NCBI GenBank assembly: GCA_903876665.1 | Contig: CAIRAY010000125.1 | Location: forward strand, 20,096-84,095 | Reading direction: 5' to 3' | Source: an uncultured Fibrobacterota bacterium | GTDB lineage: Bacteria; Fibrobacterota; Fibrobacteria; Fibrobacterales; Fibrobacteraceae | DNA length: 64,000 nt | Shown here: positions 33,961 to 43,031 of the stretch, piece by piece | Layout of the letters: every line of letters starts with the position of its first letter | Position numbering within the stretch: position 1 is the stretch's first letter | Notes under the pieces: generated by a model | Told to the model about the DNA's origin: nothing | The model's input: the letters and a program-made list of their open reading frames with translations, nothing else | The model's database searches: none | Program-made: the position numbers and the translations under genes

Positions 33961-36510
33961 ATGAGCCTTCGCAAAATTGCGTCATTATTGATTGTGGTCA
34001 CATTTGCCCTCTTCGCGGGCATCTTTTGGTTTTTGGGTGACCGCATTTTGGGACAACAGTTCAATGAGCTTGAATCTCAGGCCATTCGCGATGATTTGGG
34101 TCGTTTGCAAGAAGCCATCGACGATCAGCTGGAATATTTCGCCAAGACCTCCGGTGACTATGGGCATTGGCTCGACACTTGGAAATATGTGGTTGATCTC
34201 AATCCGGGATACGAAGAATCGAATCTGAATGTCGAGACCTTGAAAAACCTTGGCGTTAGCCACATGATTTATCTCGATTCGGTGGGTAAATTGGTCAAGC
34301 ACTATGGAGCAAATATTCACGCGGAAGACGGCGACACCATTCCCTTGGCGGCCGAGATTTTAGGCAAACTCGATGTCAAATCTCCACATTTCAAAGCTCT
34401 GGGCCACTTATCCCAGGGATGGATAGAAGTGGGTGACTCGGTGGCCTGGCTTTTTGGCGTCTCTGGAATTACCCAGGATTACCTGGATTCGTCCGTCCGG
34501 GGGTATTTGGTCTTTGTGCGGGAAATCGATTCTGTCATGCTGGAACGCTTTCAAAAGCGGGTCCGGTTGGATTTAAAAATGCAAGTTGGGCGGATCGCTC
34601 CTCCGGGGGCTTTAGTCTTGGATTCTTTGGTGGGCCGTGGGAGTGTTTCGCGGGTGTTTTTGGGGGCGGAACCTGTTCGGGGGGCCAACGGGGTTCGTCA
34701 GAGTCAGGGTTTTCTGCAAACGGGAATTGGGGGCAGCCTGCTTTTTGAGTTATTGCATTCCCGCCAAATCGAAGCCAGCGGGCAAGGAAGCGTTCGTTTT
34801 TTGAATTGGATCTTGCTTACCATCTGTGTCGCCCTGCTCCTGCTTTTGCTGATTGTGCTTCGTCAAGTTATTGTGCGCCCCTTGGAGGATTTGCAGGATC
34901 GCTTCCAGCGTATTGAAAACTCGGGGGATTATTCTCTTCGGGTTCCGACCACAGGACCCAAAGAAGTCCGGACCCTTTCCCGGGCGATCAACTCCATGCT
35001 TGCGCACTATGCCGATGCCATGAACAATTTGGAAGCAAGCGAAGGAGAGCAGCGTGCCCTTGCCGCTCAGCTGACCGCGACCTATGCCTTCATGTTGCGT
35101 CTGGTGGACTTTTTGCCCGATTCGACTTTTGCGGTAGATGGGAAGGGAAAAGTGATGGCTTGGAATCTTTCCATGGTCGAGACCACGAAAAAATCCTTTG
35201 ATGAGATGAAGGGCAAGGATTTGGACCAGGTTTCCGAAGTGCTCTACGGAAGCGTAAGGCACCTTTTGATGGAAAGTTTTTTCAATCACGAGCTGGGGGC
35301 GGAGACCTTTCCGGAGCGTACCCAGCTACCGGATGGCGCGTTTCACTTTGAAGAATTCGTGGCCACCCAGGATGATAATAATGGACGGTTCCTGGATCAG
35401 ACCGCGATCGCTTTGCGCGACGGGCAGGGCAAATTTTTGGGAGCCCTTCAGATTATTCGCGATGTGACGGAACAGAAGCGGGCCGAAATACGCTTGGAGT
35501 TCCTGAGCCTTCACGATCCTTTGACGGGTCTTTTCAATCGGACCTACTACGCCGAAGTTTCTGCTGGATTGAGTACTCCCGCAAATCTTCCTCTGGGAGT
35601 CATTCTCATCGACTTGGATGGATTGAAGCTGGTCAATGACACCTTGGGGCACGAGCATGGCGATGCTTTGATTCTTGCTGCTGCGGGAATCATGCGAAAG
35701 GTTTTTGGCAATGTTCCGGTGGCGCGCATTGGCGGCGACGAGTTTGTGACCTTCTTCACCAAGTCGGCCGAGGGCCTGGTCCGGGGAGCCGTGGAGCGCC
35801 TTGTCGAGGCCTGCGAAGAGCATAATGCCAAGAATCCTCCTCTTCCCGTGCAGATGTCGGCGGGGTTTGCTTGGTCCGATTCCCATTGTGATTTGGCGGA
35901 CCTGGTCAAGGAGGCCGATGCCCGCATGTATCGCGAAAAAGACTTGCGTCGCGAGTCGGTCCGCCTAGGCTACGTCACCAGTCTTCAGCGTCGCTATGAA
36001 GAGGTCCATCGAAAAGACAAGGACGTTACCGAACGCCTCATTTCGCTGAGCCAGCGCTTCGCAAAATTTTTGGGACAGGACGAAGAGTCTATCGCTCGAC
36101 TGCTTTTGCTGGCTCGATTCCGGGATATCGGCAAGGTTGGGCTTTCGGAGCGGATCATGCTCAAGCCTGGGCCCCTGGACAAGGACGAGCAGGCCGAAAT
36201 GCAGAAGCAGCCCGAAATCGGGTACCGCATCGCCCGCATTTCCCGGGAGCTCGCTCCTATCGCCGATTTAATCCTCAAACACCGCGAATGGTGGGATGGC
36301 CGGGGCTACCCCCTAGGAATCTCGGGGGAGCAAATTCCTTACCTGAACCGAGTGTTGGCTGTAGTCGAGGTCTATGTGGCCATGACGGGTCCACGCCTTC
36401 GGAGCCGTACTGTGACTGCTCAGGAAGCTCTCGAGGAGATTGGCACCATGGCCGGCAAAAAGCTGGAGCCCGCCCTGGTTACGTCCTTCGGAAAATTCCT
36501 GCTTCAATAA
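33961..36510 (+). CDS. CHASE4-HAMP-PAS-GGDEF sensor with degenerate HD-GYP domain
   Basis: An 849-aa inner-membrane protein: TM1 (about 7-27), periplasmic CHASE4 sensor (about 50-200; QLEYFAKTSGDYGHWLDTWK), TM2 (about 280-300), HAMP (about 300-352), PAS (about 375-505) and GGDEF (about 510-670; LTGLFNRTYY, VARIGGDEFVTFF, no RxxD inhibitory site). The C-terminal 160 residues are HD-GYP-like: ARFRDIGKVGLSERIMLKPG and HREWWDGRGYPLGISGEQIP. The HD pair is replaced (RD for HD), QPEIGYRI replaces HPxxGxxI, and VVEVYVAMT lacks the usual Asp. Several metal ligands are therefore lost, and it probably synthesises c-di-GMP only, with the tail as sensor or scaffold. Confidence 0.88.
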   Translation: MSLRKIASLLIVVTFALFAGIFWFLGDRILGQQFNELESQAIRDDLGRLQEAIDDQLEYFAKTSGDYGHWLDTWKYVVDLNPGYEESNLNVETLKNLGVSHMIYLDSVGKLVKHYGANIHAEDGDTIPLAAEILGKLDVKSPHFKALGHLSQGWIEVGDSVAWLFGVSGITQDYLDSSVRGYLVFVREIDSVMLERFQKRVRLDLKMQVGRIAPPGALVLDSLVGRGSVSRVFLGAEPVRGANGVRQSQGFLQTGIGGSLLFELLHSRQIEASGQGSVRFLNWILLTICVALLLLLLIVLRQVIVRPLEDLQDRFQRIENSGDYSLRVPTTGPKEVRTLSRAINSMLAHYADAMNNLEASEGEQRALAAQLTATYAFMLRLVDFLPDSTFAVDGKGKVMAWNLSMVETTKKSFDEMKGKDLDQVSEVLYGSVRHLLMESFFNHELGAETFPERTQLPDGAFHFEEFVATQDDNNGRFLDQTAIALRDGQGKFLGALQIIRDVTEQKRAEIRLEFLSLHDPLTGLFNRTYYAEVSAGLSTPANLPLGVILIDLDGLKLVNDTLGHEHGDALILAAAGIMRKVFGNVPVARIGGDEFVTFFTKSAEGLVRGAVERLVEACEEHNAKNPPLPVQMSAGFAWSDSHCDLADLVKEADARMYREKDLRRESVRLGYVTSLQRRYEEVHRKDKDVTERLISLSQRFAKFLGQDEESIARLLLLARFRDIGKVGLSERIMLKPGPLDKDEQAEMQKQPEIGYRIARISRELAPIADLILKHREWWDGRGYPLGISGEQIPYLNRVLAVVEVYVAMTGPRLRSRTVTAQEALEEIGTMAGKKLEPALVTSFGKFLLQ

Positions 36511-36526
36511 GGGATTCATTTTCGGT

Positions 36527-36893
36527 TGTCATGCCCAGAATGGGCATCACAGAACTCAAAAAAATGAACGGTATCCACTGTGTGGAAAGTGGCGAAGCCA
36601 AAAGTGGCCAAGCTTTGCATAGCTGCCAGTAACCGTAACTGGTAGCACATCGGCCGTGCCGGGCATGACAAGGACAGCCGGGCATGAAAGAGAGCCGAGG
36701 CCCATTGCAACAAGCATGTCATGGCCGGAAGGGCCATCACCGCATCGCGCCCGAAGAATCACTGCAACCAGCACCGGTGATGCTCCACACAGTGGATAGT
36801 GCTCCACTAACAACCAAAGGTTGAAGTGGCCACTCGGCCGTGCCGGGCATGACAAGGACAGCCGGGCAAGGACAGCTGGGCATGACAAATTCT
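36527..36893 (+). repeat. Mosaic of palindromic repeats before secDF
   Basis: A gene-free stretch built from repeat fragments: GTCATGCCCAGAATGGGCATCAC near 36528, GTCATGGCCGGAAGGGCCATCACC near 36718, and two direct copies of a roughly 34-bp unit beginning CGGCCGTGCCGGGCATGACA near 36652 and 36837. TATCCACTGTGTGGA (36572-36586) is the exact inverse of TCCACACAGTGGATA (36784-36798), so the core could fold into a large cruciform. No protein-like frame was found. Confidence 0.8.
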
Positions 36894-36964
36894 TCGTTCA
36901 TAATACCGTTTTGGCAAATTGTAGGGAATTAACTAATTTTAGTCCCTATTATTTGAGGATCTCT

Positions 36965-39634
36965 ATGAAAAATGGTATTGGCCCGCGCGGAATCGTAATC
37001 TTTGGTGTGCTTCTATTGGCTTTATATAGCCTTTGGCCATCCATCCAGGTGCATCGCCTCTCCGGCGAAGCGAAGCAACTGTTCATGAAGCAAAACCCCA
37101 AGGTGGTCGATAAAGCGGTCAACTTTGGTCTTGACTTGGCTGGTGGAACCAATATCGTGGTGGAAATCGACAAGTCTGGCCTCAAGCCCGACGAAGCCGC
37201 CGACGCCCAGGAGCGTTCCCTCGAAATTATCCGTAACCGCGTGGACCAATTCGGACTTTCCGAGCCCGTCATTACCCCATCGGGCACCAACCGCGTGGTT
37301 GCTGAACTTGCAGGCGTTGACGCTGACGCGGCCAAGGGCCTGATCGGTGAAACCGCATTGCTTGAATTCAAGCTCGTGGTCAAGCAGGAGCGCTTTGTTC
37401 CCGTGCTAAATCAAATCGATGAATACCTCAAGCGCAAAGCGGCCGGTGTTTCTACCGATACCGCTGCGATAGCCGACACGACCAAGAAGGATTCTGCCAC
37501 GGTTCCAAAAAATTTGACCGATGATCAGTTGCTGCTCGGTGGAACCGCCCTTAAGGATTCTACCGCCAAAGACACCACCAAGGTTGTCGCCCAAGCTCCG
37601 GTTGACACTTCCAAGAAGGTCGGCCCCAAGGATCGCTTTACTGAGGACCTGGAAACATTCAAAAAGCGTCCTTTCTCCTCCATGCTTCGCGCCCAGGGTG
37701 GCGATGTGGCTGTCCTGGAAGGGGATATCGTAACCATCAAGAATACTCTGACCAATCCGGGGGTCATGTCCTTGATTCCTCTCGATGTCCAGTTCGCCTG
37801 GGGTCGCAATTTCGAGACCCTGGAGAATGGCGACAAGGTCAAGAAGCTTTATATGCTCAAGCGTCGTGCCGAAATGGACGGCAAAGAAATTTCTGATGCC
37901 AAGTGGAGCCGTGTCGATGGAGGACTCTCCTCCGGTCAGCTTGCTGTCAACATGAAGTTCAAGGGCCTCGGTCCCAAGAAGTTTGCTTCCATCACTGGCA
38001 ATAATGTCGGTCGTCAGATGGCCATCGTTCTGGATGACCAAGTGATCAGCGCGCCTGTGATCCGTGACCGTATTGCCGATGGTAATGCACAAATCACTGG
38101 ACTTGACGATGTGGCCGAAGCCAAGCAGCTCTCCGTGGTTCTCCGCGCCGGCGCGCTTCCTGCTCCTATGAAAATCGTGGAGCTCCGCTCGGTCGGTGCT
38201 TCCCTGGGTGAGGACAATATTCGCAACGGTGTGTTCTCGGCGCTGGCCGGTATCATTATCGTGCTTGCGTTCATGATCATCTATTATAAGACTGCGGGTC
38301 TGGTCGCCAATGTGGCCGTGCTCTTCAATATTGTATTGCTGGGCGCACTCATGTCCATGTTCAACGGCACACTGACTCTCCCAGGTATTGCCGGTATCGT
38401 GCTCACCGTGGCTATGGCGGTGGATGCCAATGTGATTATTTACGAACGTATCCGTGAAGAACAGCGGGCCGGCAAGTCAGCTCGCCAGTCCGTAGCTTCT
38501 GGTTATGATCGCGCCTTCTCGACCATCTTTGACTCCAACATCACCACCTTCCTGACCGCCCTTATCCTTTACAAGATCGGAACTGGCCCAGTAAAGGGCT
38601 TTGGTATGACCTTGATGATCGGTATCGCGGCTTCCATGTTTACCGCGCTGACCGTCACCCGCTCCATTTTTGATGGCATGCTCGCCCGTTCGGAAAGCAA
38701 CAAACTCAATGTCGGCAAGGGTCTGGAATTCTTTGTGAAGGCAAACTTCCCTGTGGTGGCCAATCGCCGTTACTTCATCGGCATTTCCGCTGCTGTGGTT
38801 ACCCTTTCGATTCTGATTGTTGCCATCAAGGGTTTTGAATACAGCGTTGACTTTACCGGAGGACATGTGCTGACGGTTCAGTTCCAGGACGATGTTGCCC
38901 ACGCCAAGGATTTGCAGGCAGCCCTGACTAAGGGTGAAATTCGAGATGCCAAGGTTCGTACCTTAGGTGGCACGAGTGCCAATCAATACCTGATTTCGGC
39001 CAGTGCTGAGGTTGATGGTGATTCCAAGCTCAAAGGCCAAATTGGCCAAGCCTTGCAAGACGCAGGGCTCAAGGCTGAAATCATCAACGAAGAAATCGTC
39101 GGTCCATCGATCGGAAAAGAACTCCGCATTGACGCGATTCTTTCGGTCTTCTTGGCTTGCTTGGTCATTGGCCTATATATCTGGCTGCGCTTCGGTAAGT
39201 TCGGCCTGGGCTTTGGAATTGGCGCCGTGCTTGCGCTTGCCCATGATGTGACCATCACCCTCGGTGTCTTTGCCTTGTTCGGTCTGCCCATCGATGCAGC
39301 CTTGATTGCGGCGGTGCTGACGATCATCGGTTACTCCATCAACGATACCATCATCGTGTTTGACCGTATCCGCGAAAACACCCAGACACTTGCTGGGCAC
39401 ACCTTTGCGGAACGCATGAACTTGGCCATCAACCAGACCCTTTCCCGTACTTTAATCACTTCGCTGACCGTACTCTTCATCACCGTCATCCTTGCCATCA
39501 GCGGTGGCTCGAGCATTCAGGATTTTGGCATTGCCATGAGCATCGGTGTCGTGGTGGGTACCTGGTCTTCCGTCTTTATCGCGTCTCCGCTGGTTCTCTG
39601 GTGGACCGAGCGCTTCCCTTCCCGCAAGGCATAA
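36965..39634 (+). CDS. secDF: Fused protein-export membrane protein SecD-SecF
   Basis: An 889-aa fusion of SecD and SecF, the proton-driven accessory of the Sec translocon. SecD half: TM1, LGLDLAGGTNIVVEID, RNRVDQFGLSEPVI, then six-helix RND block with MAVDANVIIYERIREE. SecF half from about 580: YSVDFTGGHVLTVQF, GYSINDTIIVFDRIREN. The periplasmic P1 region carries an unusual low-complexity insertion (about residues 160-230, Thr/Asp/Lys/Ala-rich: TDTAAIADTTKKDSATVPKN and similar), longer than in model SecDF. The ATG at 36965 has GAGGA upstream; the open frame starting further 5' runs through repeats and is discarded. A strong terminator follows. Confidence 0.94.
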   Translation: MKNGIGPRGIVIFGVLLLALYSLWPSIQVHRLSGEAKQLFMKQNPKVVDKAVNFGLDLAGGTNIVVEIDKSGLKPDEAADAQERSLEIIRNRVDQFGLSEPVITPSGTNRVVAELAGVDADAAKGLIGETALLEFKLVVKQERFVPVLNQIDEYLKRKAAGVSTDTAAIADTTKKDSATVPKNLTDDQLLLGGTALKDSTAKDTTKVVAQAPVDTSKKVGPKDRFTEDLETFKKRPFSSMLRAQGGDVAVLEGDIVTIKNTLTNPGVMSLIPLDVQFAWGRNFETLENGDKVKKLYMLKRRAEMDGKEISDAKWSRVDGGLSSGQLAVNMKFKGLGPKKFASITGNNVGRQMAIVLDDQVISAPVIRDRIADGNAQITGLDDVAEAKQLSVVLRAGALPAPMKIVELRSVGASLGEDNIRNGVFSALAGIIIVLAFMIIYYKTAGLVANVAVLFNIVLLGALMSMFNGTLTLPGIAGIVLTVAMAVDANVIIYERIREEQRAGKSARQSVASGYDRAFSTIFDSNITTFLTALILYKIGTGPVKGFGMTLMIGIAASMFTALTVTRSIFDGMLARSESNKLNVGKGLEFFVKANFPVVANRRYFIGISAAVVTLSILIVAIKGFEYSVDFTGGHVLTVQFQDDVAHAKDLQAALTKGEIRDAKVRTLGGTSANQYLISASAEVDGDSKLKGQIGQALQDAGLKAEIINEEIVGPSIGKELRIDAILSVFLACLVIGLYIWLRFGKFGLGFGIGAVLALAHDVTITLGVFALFGLPIDAALIAAVLTIIGYSINDTIIVFDRIRENTQTLAGHTFAERMNLAINQTLSRTLITSLTVLFITVILAISGGSSIQDFGIAMSIGVVVGTWSSVFIASPLVLWWTERFPSRKA

Positions 39635-39651
39635 GACATTTGAAATCAATG

Positions 39652-39679
39652 AAACCGGTCTACCCAGACCGGTTTTTTT
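39652..39679 (+). terminator. Rho-independent terminator of secDF
   Basis: AAACCGGTCT-accc-AGACCGGTTT hairpin (10 bp, 4-nt loop) followed by seven T in a row. Confidence 0.93.
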
Positions 39680-39801
39680 GTATGTTGGGTGTGGGTGCAG
39701 ATTCAATCTGCAGGATTGTCCTTGGCGAAATTCCCAAGGACAGGAAGGTCGGGCCGCCTTTCGGAACTTGTTGCATATCCATTGCACAAACCGAGGCCAT
39801 T

Positions 39802-41103
39802 ATGACCCTAGCGATCACCTTCGTATTTGTACTTGCCTACCTGGCCATTGCCCTGGAGCATCCCCTGCGCCTGCACAAAACAGCTTCAGCACTTTTGGGT
39901 GCTGCCGTGTGTTGGTCCCTGTATGCGCTGCTGGGAACAGACGCGGGTTTGGTCCACGAACAATTGGTGGAAAATCTGGCAGAGGCTGCGGGCATCATTG
40001 TTTTTTTAATGGGGGCAATGACCATCGTGGAAATTGTGGATGCCCATGGTGGATTTTCCCTGGTGACCGACCGTATTCACACTCGGGACTTGCGCAAGTT
40101 GATGTGGATCATTGCCTGGGTGACCTTCTTCCTTTCCGCGGCACTCGACAATTTGACTACCACCATCGTCATGGTTTCTCTGGTGCGCAAATTACTTAAG
40201 AAACATGAAGACCGGTTGATCTTTGCAGGGCTGATTGTCATTGCGGCCAATGCTGGCGGGGCATGGAGTCCCATCGGGGATGTCACCACGACCATGCTTT
40301 GGATTGGGGGGCAGATTTCTGCAGGGGCCATTGTCCAGGGTGTATTTTTCCCCAGTGTCTTGAATTTGCTGGTTCCCCTGGCTGTGCTTTCTTTTTGGGT
40401 CAAGGGTGAAGCCACCATGGTGCAAGGTGCAGGAATTGATGCCGCGGGCCATAGCCCAGGCCATATTGCGGGTGCTTCCGTGCGTGAGAAAACCCTGGTG
40501 TTCTTTCTGGGAATTGGTTCCTTGCTTTTTGTTCCCATTTTTAAAACCGTGACTCACCTGCCTCCTTGGATGGGAATCCTGTTTGGACTGGGAGTGCTTT
40601 GGACGGTCACGGAATATATCCATCGCAACAAGGCGGAAACCAGTTCGAGCCATTTGGGAGTTGCGAGTGCCTTGCGTCGAATCGACAGGCCCAGCGTACT
40701 CTTCTTCCTGGGAATCCTTCTCGCTGTAGGCTCCTTACAGGCCATTGGACAATTGGCTGCCGCTGCAGGTTGGTTGGATCAAGCGGTTGGGAATACTGCA
40801 GGCATTGTATTTTTAATTGGCATCCTCTCGGCGATCGTGGACAATGTTCCCTTGGTGGCGGCCAGCATGGGAATGTACTCCCTGGAAAATTACCCTCAGG
40901 ACCACTTCCTGTGGGAGTTCTTGGCCTATTGTGCCGGAACGGGAGGGAGCATGCTGATCATTGGATCTGCGGCGGGCGTTGCTGCTATGGGCTTGGAGAA
41001 GATTACCTTCGGCTGGTATCTTCGGAAGATAGGCCCCTTGGCCGCTCTGGGGTATTTTGCGGGCGCGGGAGTATTTCTCCTTCAGGTTCAGGTCCTTCGG
41101 TAG
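39802..41103 (+). CDS. nhaD: NhaD-type Na+/H+ antiporter
   Basis: A 433-aa polytopic inner-membrane protein of the NhaD family (IT superfamily). Motifs: LAYLAIALEHPLRLHKTASA at TM1-2, SAALDNLTTTIVMVSLVRKL and NAGGAWSPIGDVTTTMLW in the middle, and SAIVDNVPLVAASMGMY in the second half, the paired DN-T and DN-P motifs of this family. The ATG at 39802 follows GAGG by 5 nt; the longer frame crosses the upstream terminator and is not used. It exports Na+ in exchange for protons, suggesting tolerance of sodium or alkaline conditions. Confidence 0.9.
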   Translation: MTLAITFVFVLAYLAIALEHPLRLHKTASALLGAAVCWSLYALLGTDAGLVHEQLVENLAEAAGIIVFLMGAMTIVEIVDAHGGFSLVTDRIHTRDLRKLMWIIAWVTFFLSAALDNLTTTIVMVSLVRKLLKKHEDRLIFAGLIVIAANAGGAWSPIGDVTTTMLWIGGQISAGAIVQGVFFPSVLNLLVPLAVLSFWVKGEATMVQGAGIDAAGHSPGHIAGASVREKTLVFFLGIGSLLFVPIFKTVTHLPPWMGILFGLGVLWTVTEYIHRNKAETSSSHLGVASALRRIDRPSVLFFLGILLAVGSLQAIGQLAAAAGWLDQAVGNTAGIVFLIGILSAIVDNVPLVAASMGMYSLENYPQDHFLWEFLAYCAGTGGSMLIIGSAAGVAAMGLEKITFGWYLRKIGPLAALGYFAGAGVFLLQVQVLR

Positions 41104-41129
41104 TTTTTGTTGGTATCTTTGAAGCAGTC

Positions 41130-42041
41130 ATGCAAAAGTGCTACAAACTCGAAAATGGCCGTCTGCAGCCCTCGGATGAAGCCGACGCCCAAGTGGTGGT
41201 CGTGGTCAGTCCCGATGCCAGCCAGCGAGATTTGCTGATTCAGAGTCATCAGATCGATGAGCATACTTTCAATTCCGCTTTGGACACCGACGAGCTGGCC
41301 CGTATTGAGTACGAAGACGATTACACGGCCATCATTTTTAAAAAGCCCAAGAGCTACACGGCGGATGACCAGTTTCAATTCAAGGTTTCTTCCTTTGGTG
41401 TGTTCATTTACGAAGATGTGGTCGTGGTGCTTACCGATACGGAATTGCCCTTGGTCGATGAGCGGCGCTTTTCCAAAATGGGTTCGCTCAAGGCATTTGT
41501 GCTTCGCCTGTTGAACTACTCCATTTACCATTTCACCGAACATCTGAAAATCATCAACAAGATTTCCGATGAAATCGAACAGAAGATTGAGTCCTCGATG
41601 AAGAACGAGTACCTGATCTATATGTTCTCCTTGGGAAAAGGCCTGACCTATTATCTGAACGCGATTAACTCGAACGACATGTTGCTGCGGCGCTTGCAGT
41701 CTGCACGCTCCATGGCCTTCAGCGAAGTCGAACGGGACTTGCTGGAAGACCTGATGATTGAAAATCAACAGTGCCTGCGCCAAGCGGAAATCTATTCCAA
41801 CATTTTGGCGAACATGGCGGGTGCGCGCTCCTCCATCGTTTCCAACAACCTGAATATTTTGATGAAGACGCTCAACCTGCTGACTGTGGGCATCATGGTG
41901 CCGACCTTCGTGGTGAGCGCGTTTTCCATGAATGTCCCCATTCCCATGAGCGAATTCAAGTGGGCCTTCAGCATCATCATGGCCCTCGCTGCCCTGTCCG
42001 TGGGCATCTTCATGTGGATCTACAAGAAGAAGAACTGGTAA
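41130..42041 (+). CDS. CorA-like divalent cation transporter with SMN motif
   Basis: A 303-aa CorA/MIT-superfamily protein: soluble alpha/beta N-terminal domain (1-150), long stalk helix (IYHFTEHLKIINKISDEIEQ-KIESSMKNEYL), and two C-terminal transmembrane helices. TM1 is NLLTVGIMVPTFVVSAFSMN; the signature normally read GMN is SMN here (AFSMNVPIP). TM2 ends in MWIYKKKNW, the basic tail that gates the pore. Gly of GMN is needed for selectivity in characterised CorA, so the ion carried may differ from Mg2+. It starts 26 nt after nhaD with no terminator, so co-transcription is likely. Confidence 0.85.
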   Translation: MQKCYKLENGRLQPSDEADAQVVVVVSPDASQRDLLIQSHQIDEHTFNSALDTDELARIEYEDDYTAIIFKKPKSYTADDQFQFKVSSFGVFIYEDVVVVLTDTELPLVDERRFSKMGSLKAFVLRLLNYSIYHFTEHLKIINKISDEIEQKIESSMKNEYLIYMFSLGKGLTYYLNAINSNDMLLRRLQSARSMAFSEVERDLLEDLMIENQQCLRQAEIYSNILANMAGARSSIVSNNLNILMKTLNLLTVGIMVPTFVVSAFSMNVPIPMSEFKWAFSIIMALAALSVGIFMWIYKKKNW

Positions 42042-42104
42042 TTTGCAGGATACAGGGGTAAACAAACTTCCCCATTTGTCTCGCTTCTGCCTCCAGTGAA
42101 AACC

Positions 42105-42110
42105 TATATC
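42105..42110 (+). promoter_or_regulatory. -10-like TATATC before the epimerase gene
   Basis: TATATC ends 6 nt before the ATG at 42117; no Shine-Dalgarno. Confidence 0.25.
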
Positions 42111-42116
42111 TAAATC

Positions 42117-43031
42117 ATGAAAATATTTATCACCGGTGCAACGGGATTCATTGGCTCCTATGTAACCAAAGCCCTTCTGGATCGCGGAGATTCCGTGGTG
42201 GCGTTTGTGCGTAATCCAGGCAAGATTCCTTCGCTGATGAATCATCCCCAGGTACAGGTGGTTGAAGGAGAGCTCACGGATTTTGACGCCATGCGCCAAG
42301 GGCTTCTGGGTTGTGATGCCTGTATACACATCGCACTGGGTTGGGGCGATACTCCCCAGGCTATGCTGGAACGCGATACCTTGCCCACGGTAGCATTGCT
42401 GGAAGCGGCTGCAAATGCGGGTTGCAAATCTTTTGTATACACATCTTCCACGGCGGCCATGGGAGAAATGCGTTCCCCCATGCACGAGGCTTTGCGCTGC
42501 ATTCCCAACGATTTATACGGCGCCACCAAATCTGCGGGCGAATCCTTTGTGCTGGGATTTCGCAACACGCCCATGCGTCGCAATGTGATCCGGCCCGGCT
42601 ATACCTTTGGAAACCCCGTGGTCTCCGACGGAGTCAGCCAGCCCGATGCACGCTTCCTGAACATGGCCCGGGCAATCTTGCAGGGCCAAGACGTGTCATT
42701 GATCCAACACGACGGCACCCAGTTTATTCATGCCGCGGACCTCGCAAAATTATACCTAGCCGTGCTCGATGGAGATTGCCAGGGCGAGGTCTTTTTAGGG
42801 CTTTCCAGCGAATGGGTTGCTTGGAAAACGGTGGCCATGGAAATGCTGATGCATTCTCCCTCGCCTTCCAAGACCGTTCTTCAGGATTTAGGCTGGGGGG
42901 CAGAACCGATTTTATTTCTGGTGCAGAAGATTGAGAGTACATTTGGGTTACGGTTTACGAGCTGGCCTGCCTTGCAGGATCATTTAGAATGGAGCCTGGC
43001 AAAGGCAAAAAAGGAGATTGGGCATGAATAA
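42117..43031 (+). CDS. NAD-dependent epimerase/dehydratase (extended SDR)
   Basis: A 304-aa Rossmann protein: GATGFIGSYVTKALLDRGD carries the GxxGxxG dinucleotide loop, and YGATKSAGE carries the catalytic Tyr-x-x-x-Lys with STAAMGE as the upstream Ser. C-terminal substrate region GAEPILFLVQKIES. Related enzymes act on nucleotide sugars or flavonoid-like ketones; substrate not determinable. It overlaps the next gene (GH5 lipoprotein) by 8 nt, with that gene's AAGGAG inside its end, so they are co-translated. Confidence 0.85.
   Translation: MKIFITGATGFIGSYVTKALLDRGDSVVAFVRNPGKIPSLMNHPQVQVVEGELTDFDAMRQGLLGCDACIHIALGWGDTPQAMLERDTLPTVALLEAAANAGCKSFVYTSSTAAMGEMRSPMHEALRCIPNDLYGATKSAGESFVLGFRNTPMRRNVIRPGYTFGNPVVSDGVSQPDARFLNMARAILQGQDVSLIQHDGTQFIHAADLAKLYLAVLDGDCQGEVFLGLSSEWVAWKTVAMEMLMHSPSPSKTVLQDLGWGAEPILFLVQKIESTFGLRFTSWPALQDHLEWSLAKAKKEIGHE

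Noticed and set aside
41088..42485. A 465-codon minus-strand frame across the CorA and epimerase genes
   Set aside because: It lies antisense to two clear gene families and has His/Gln-rich composition typical of reverse-frame artefacts.
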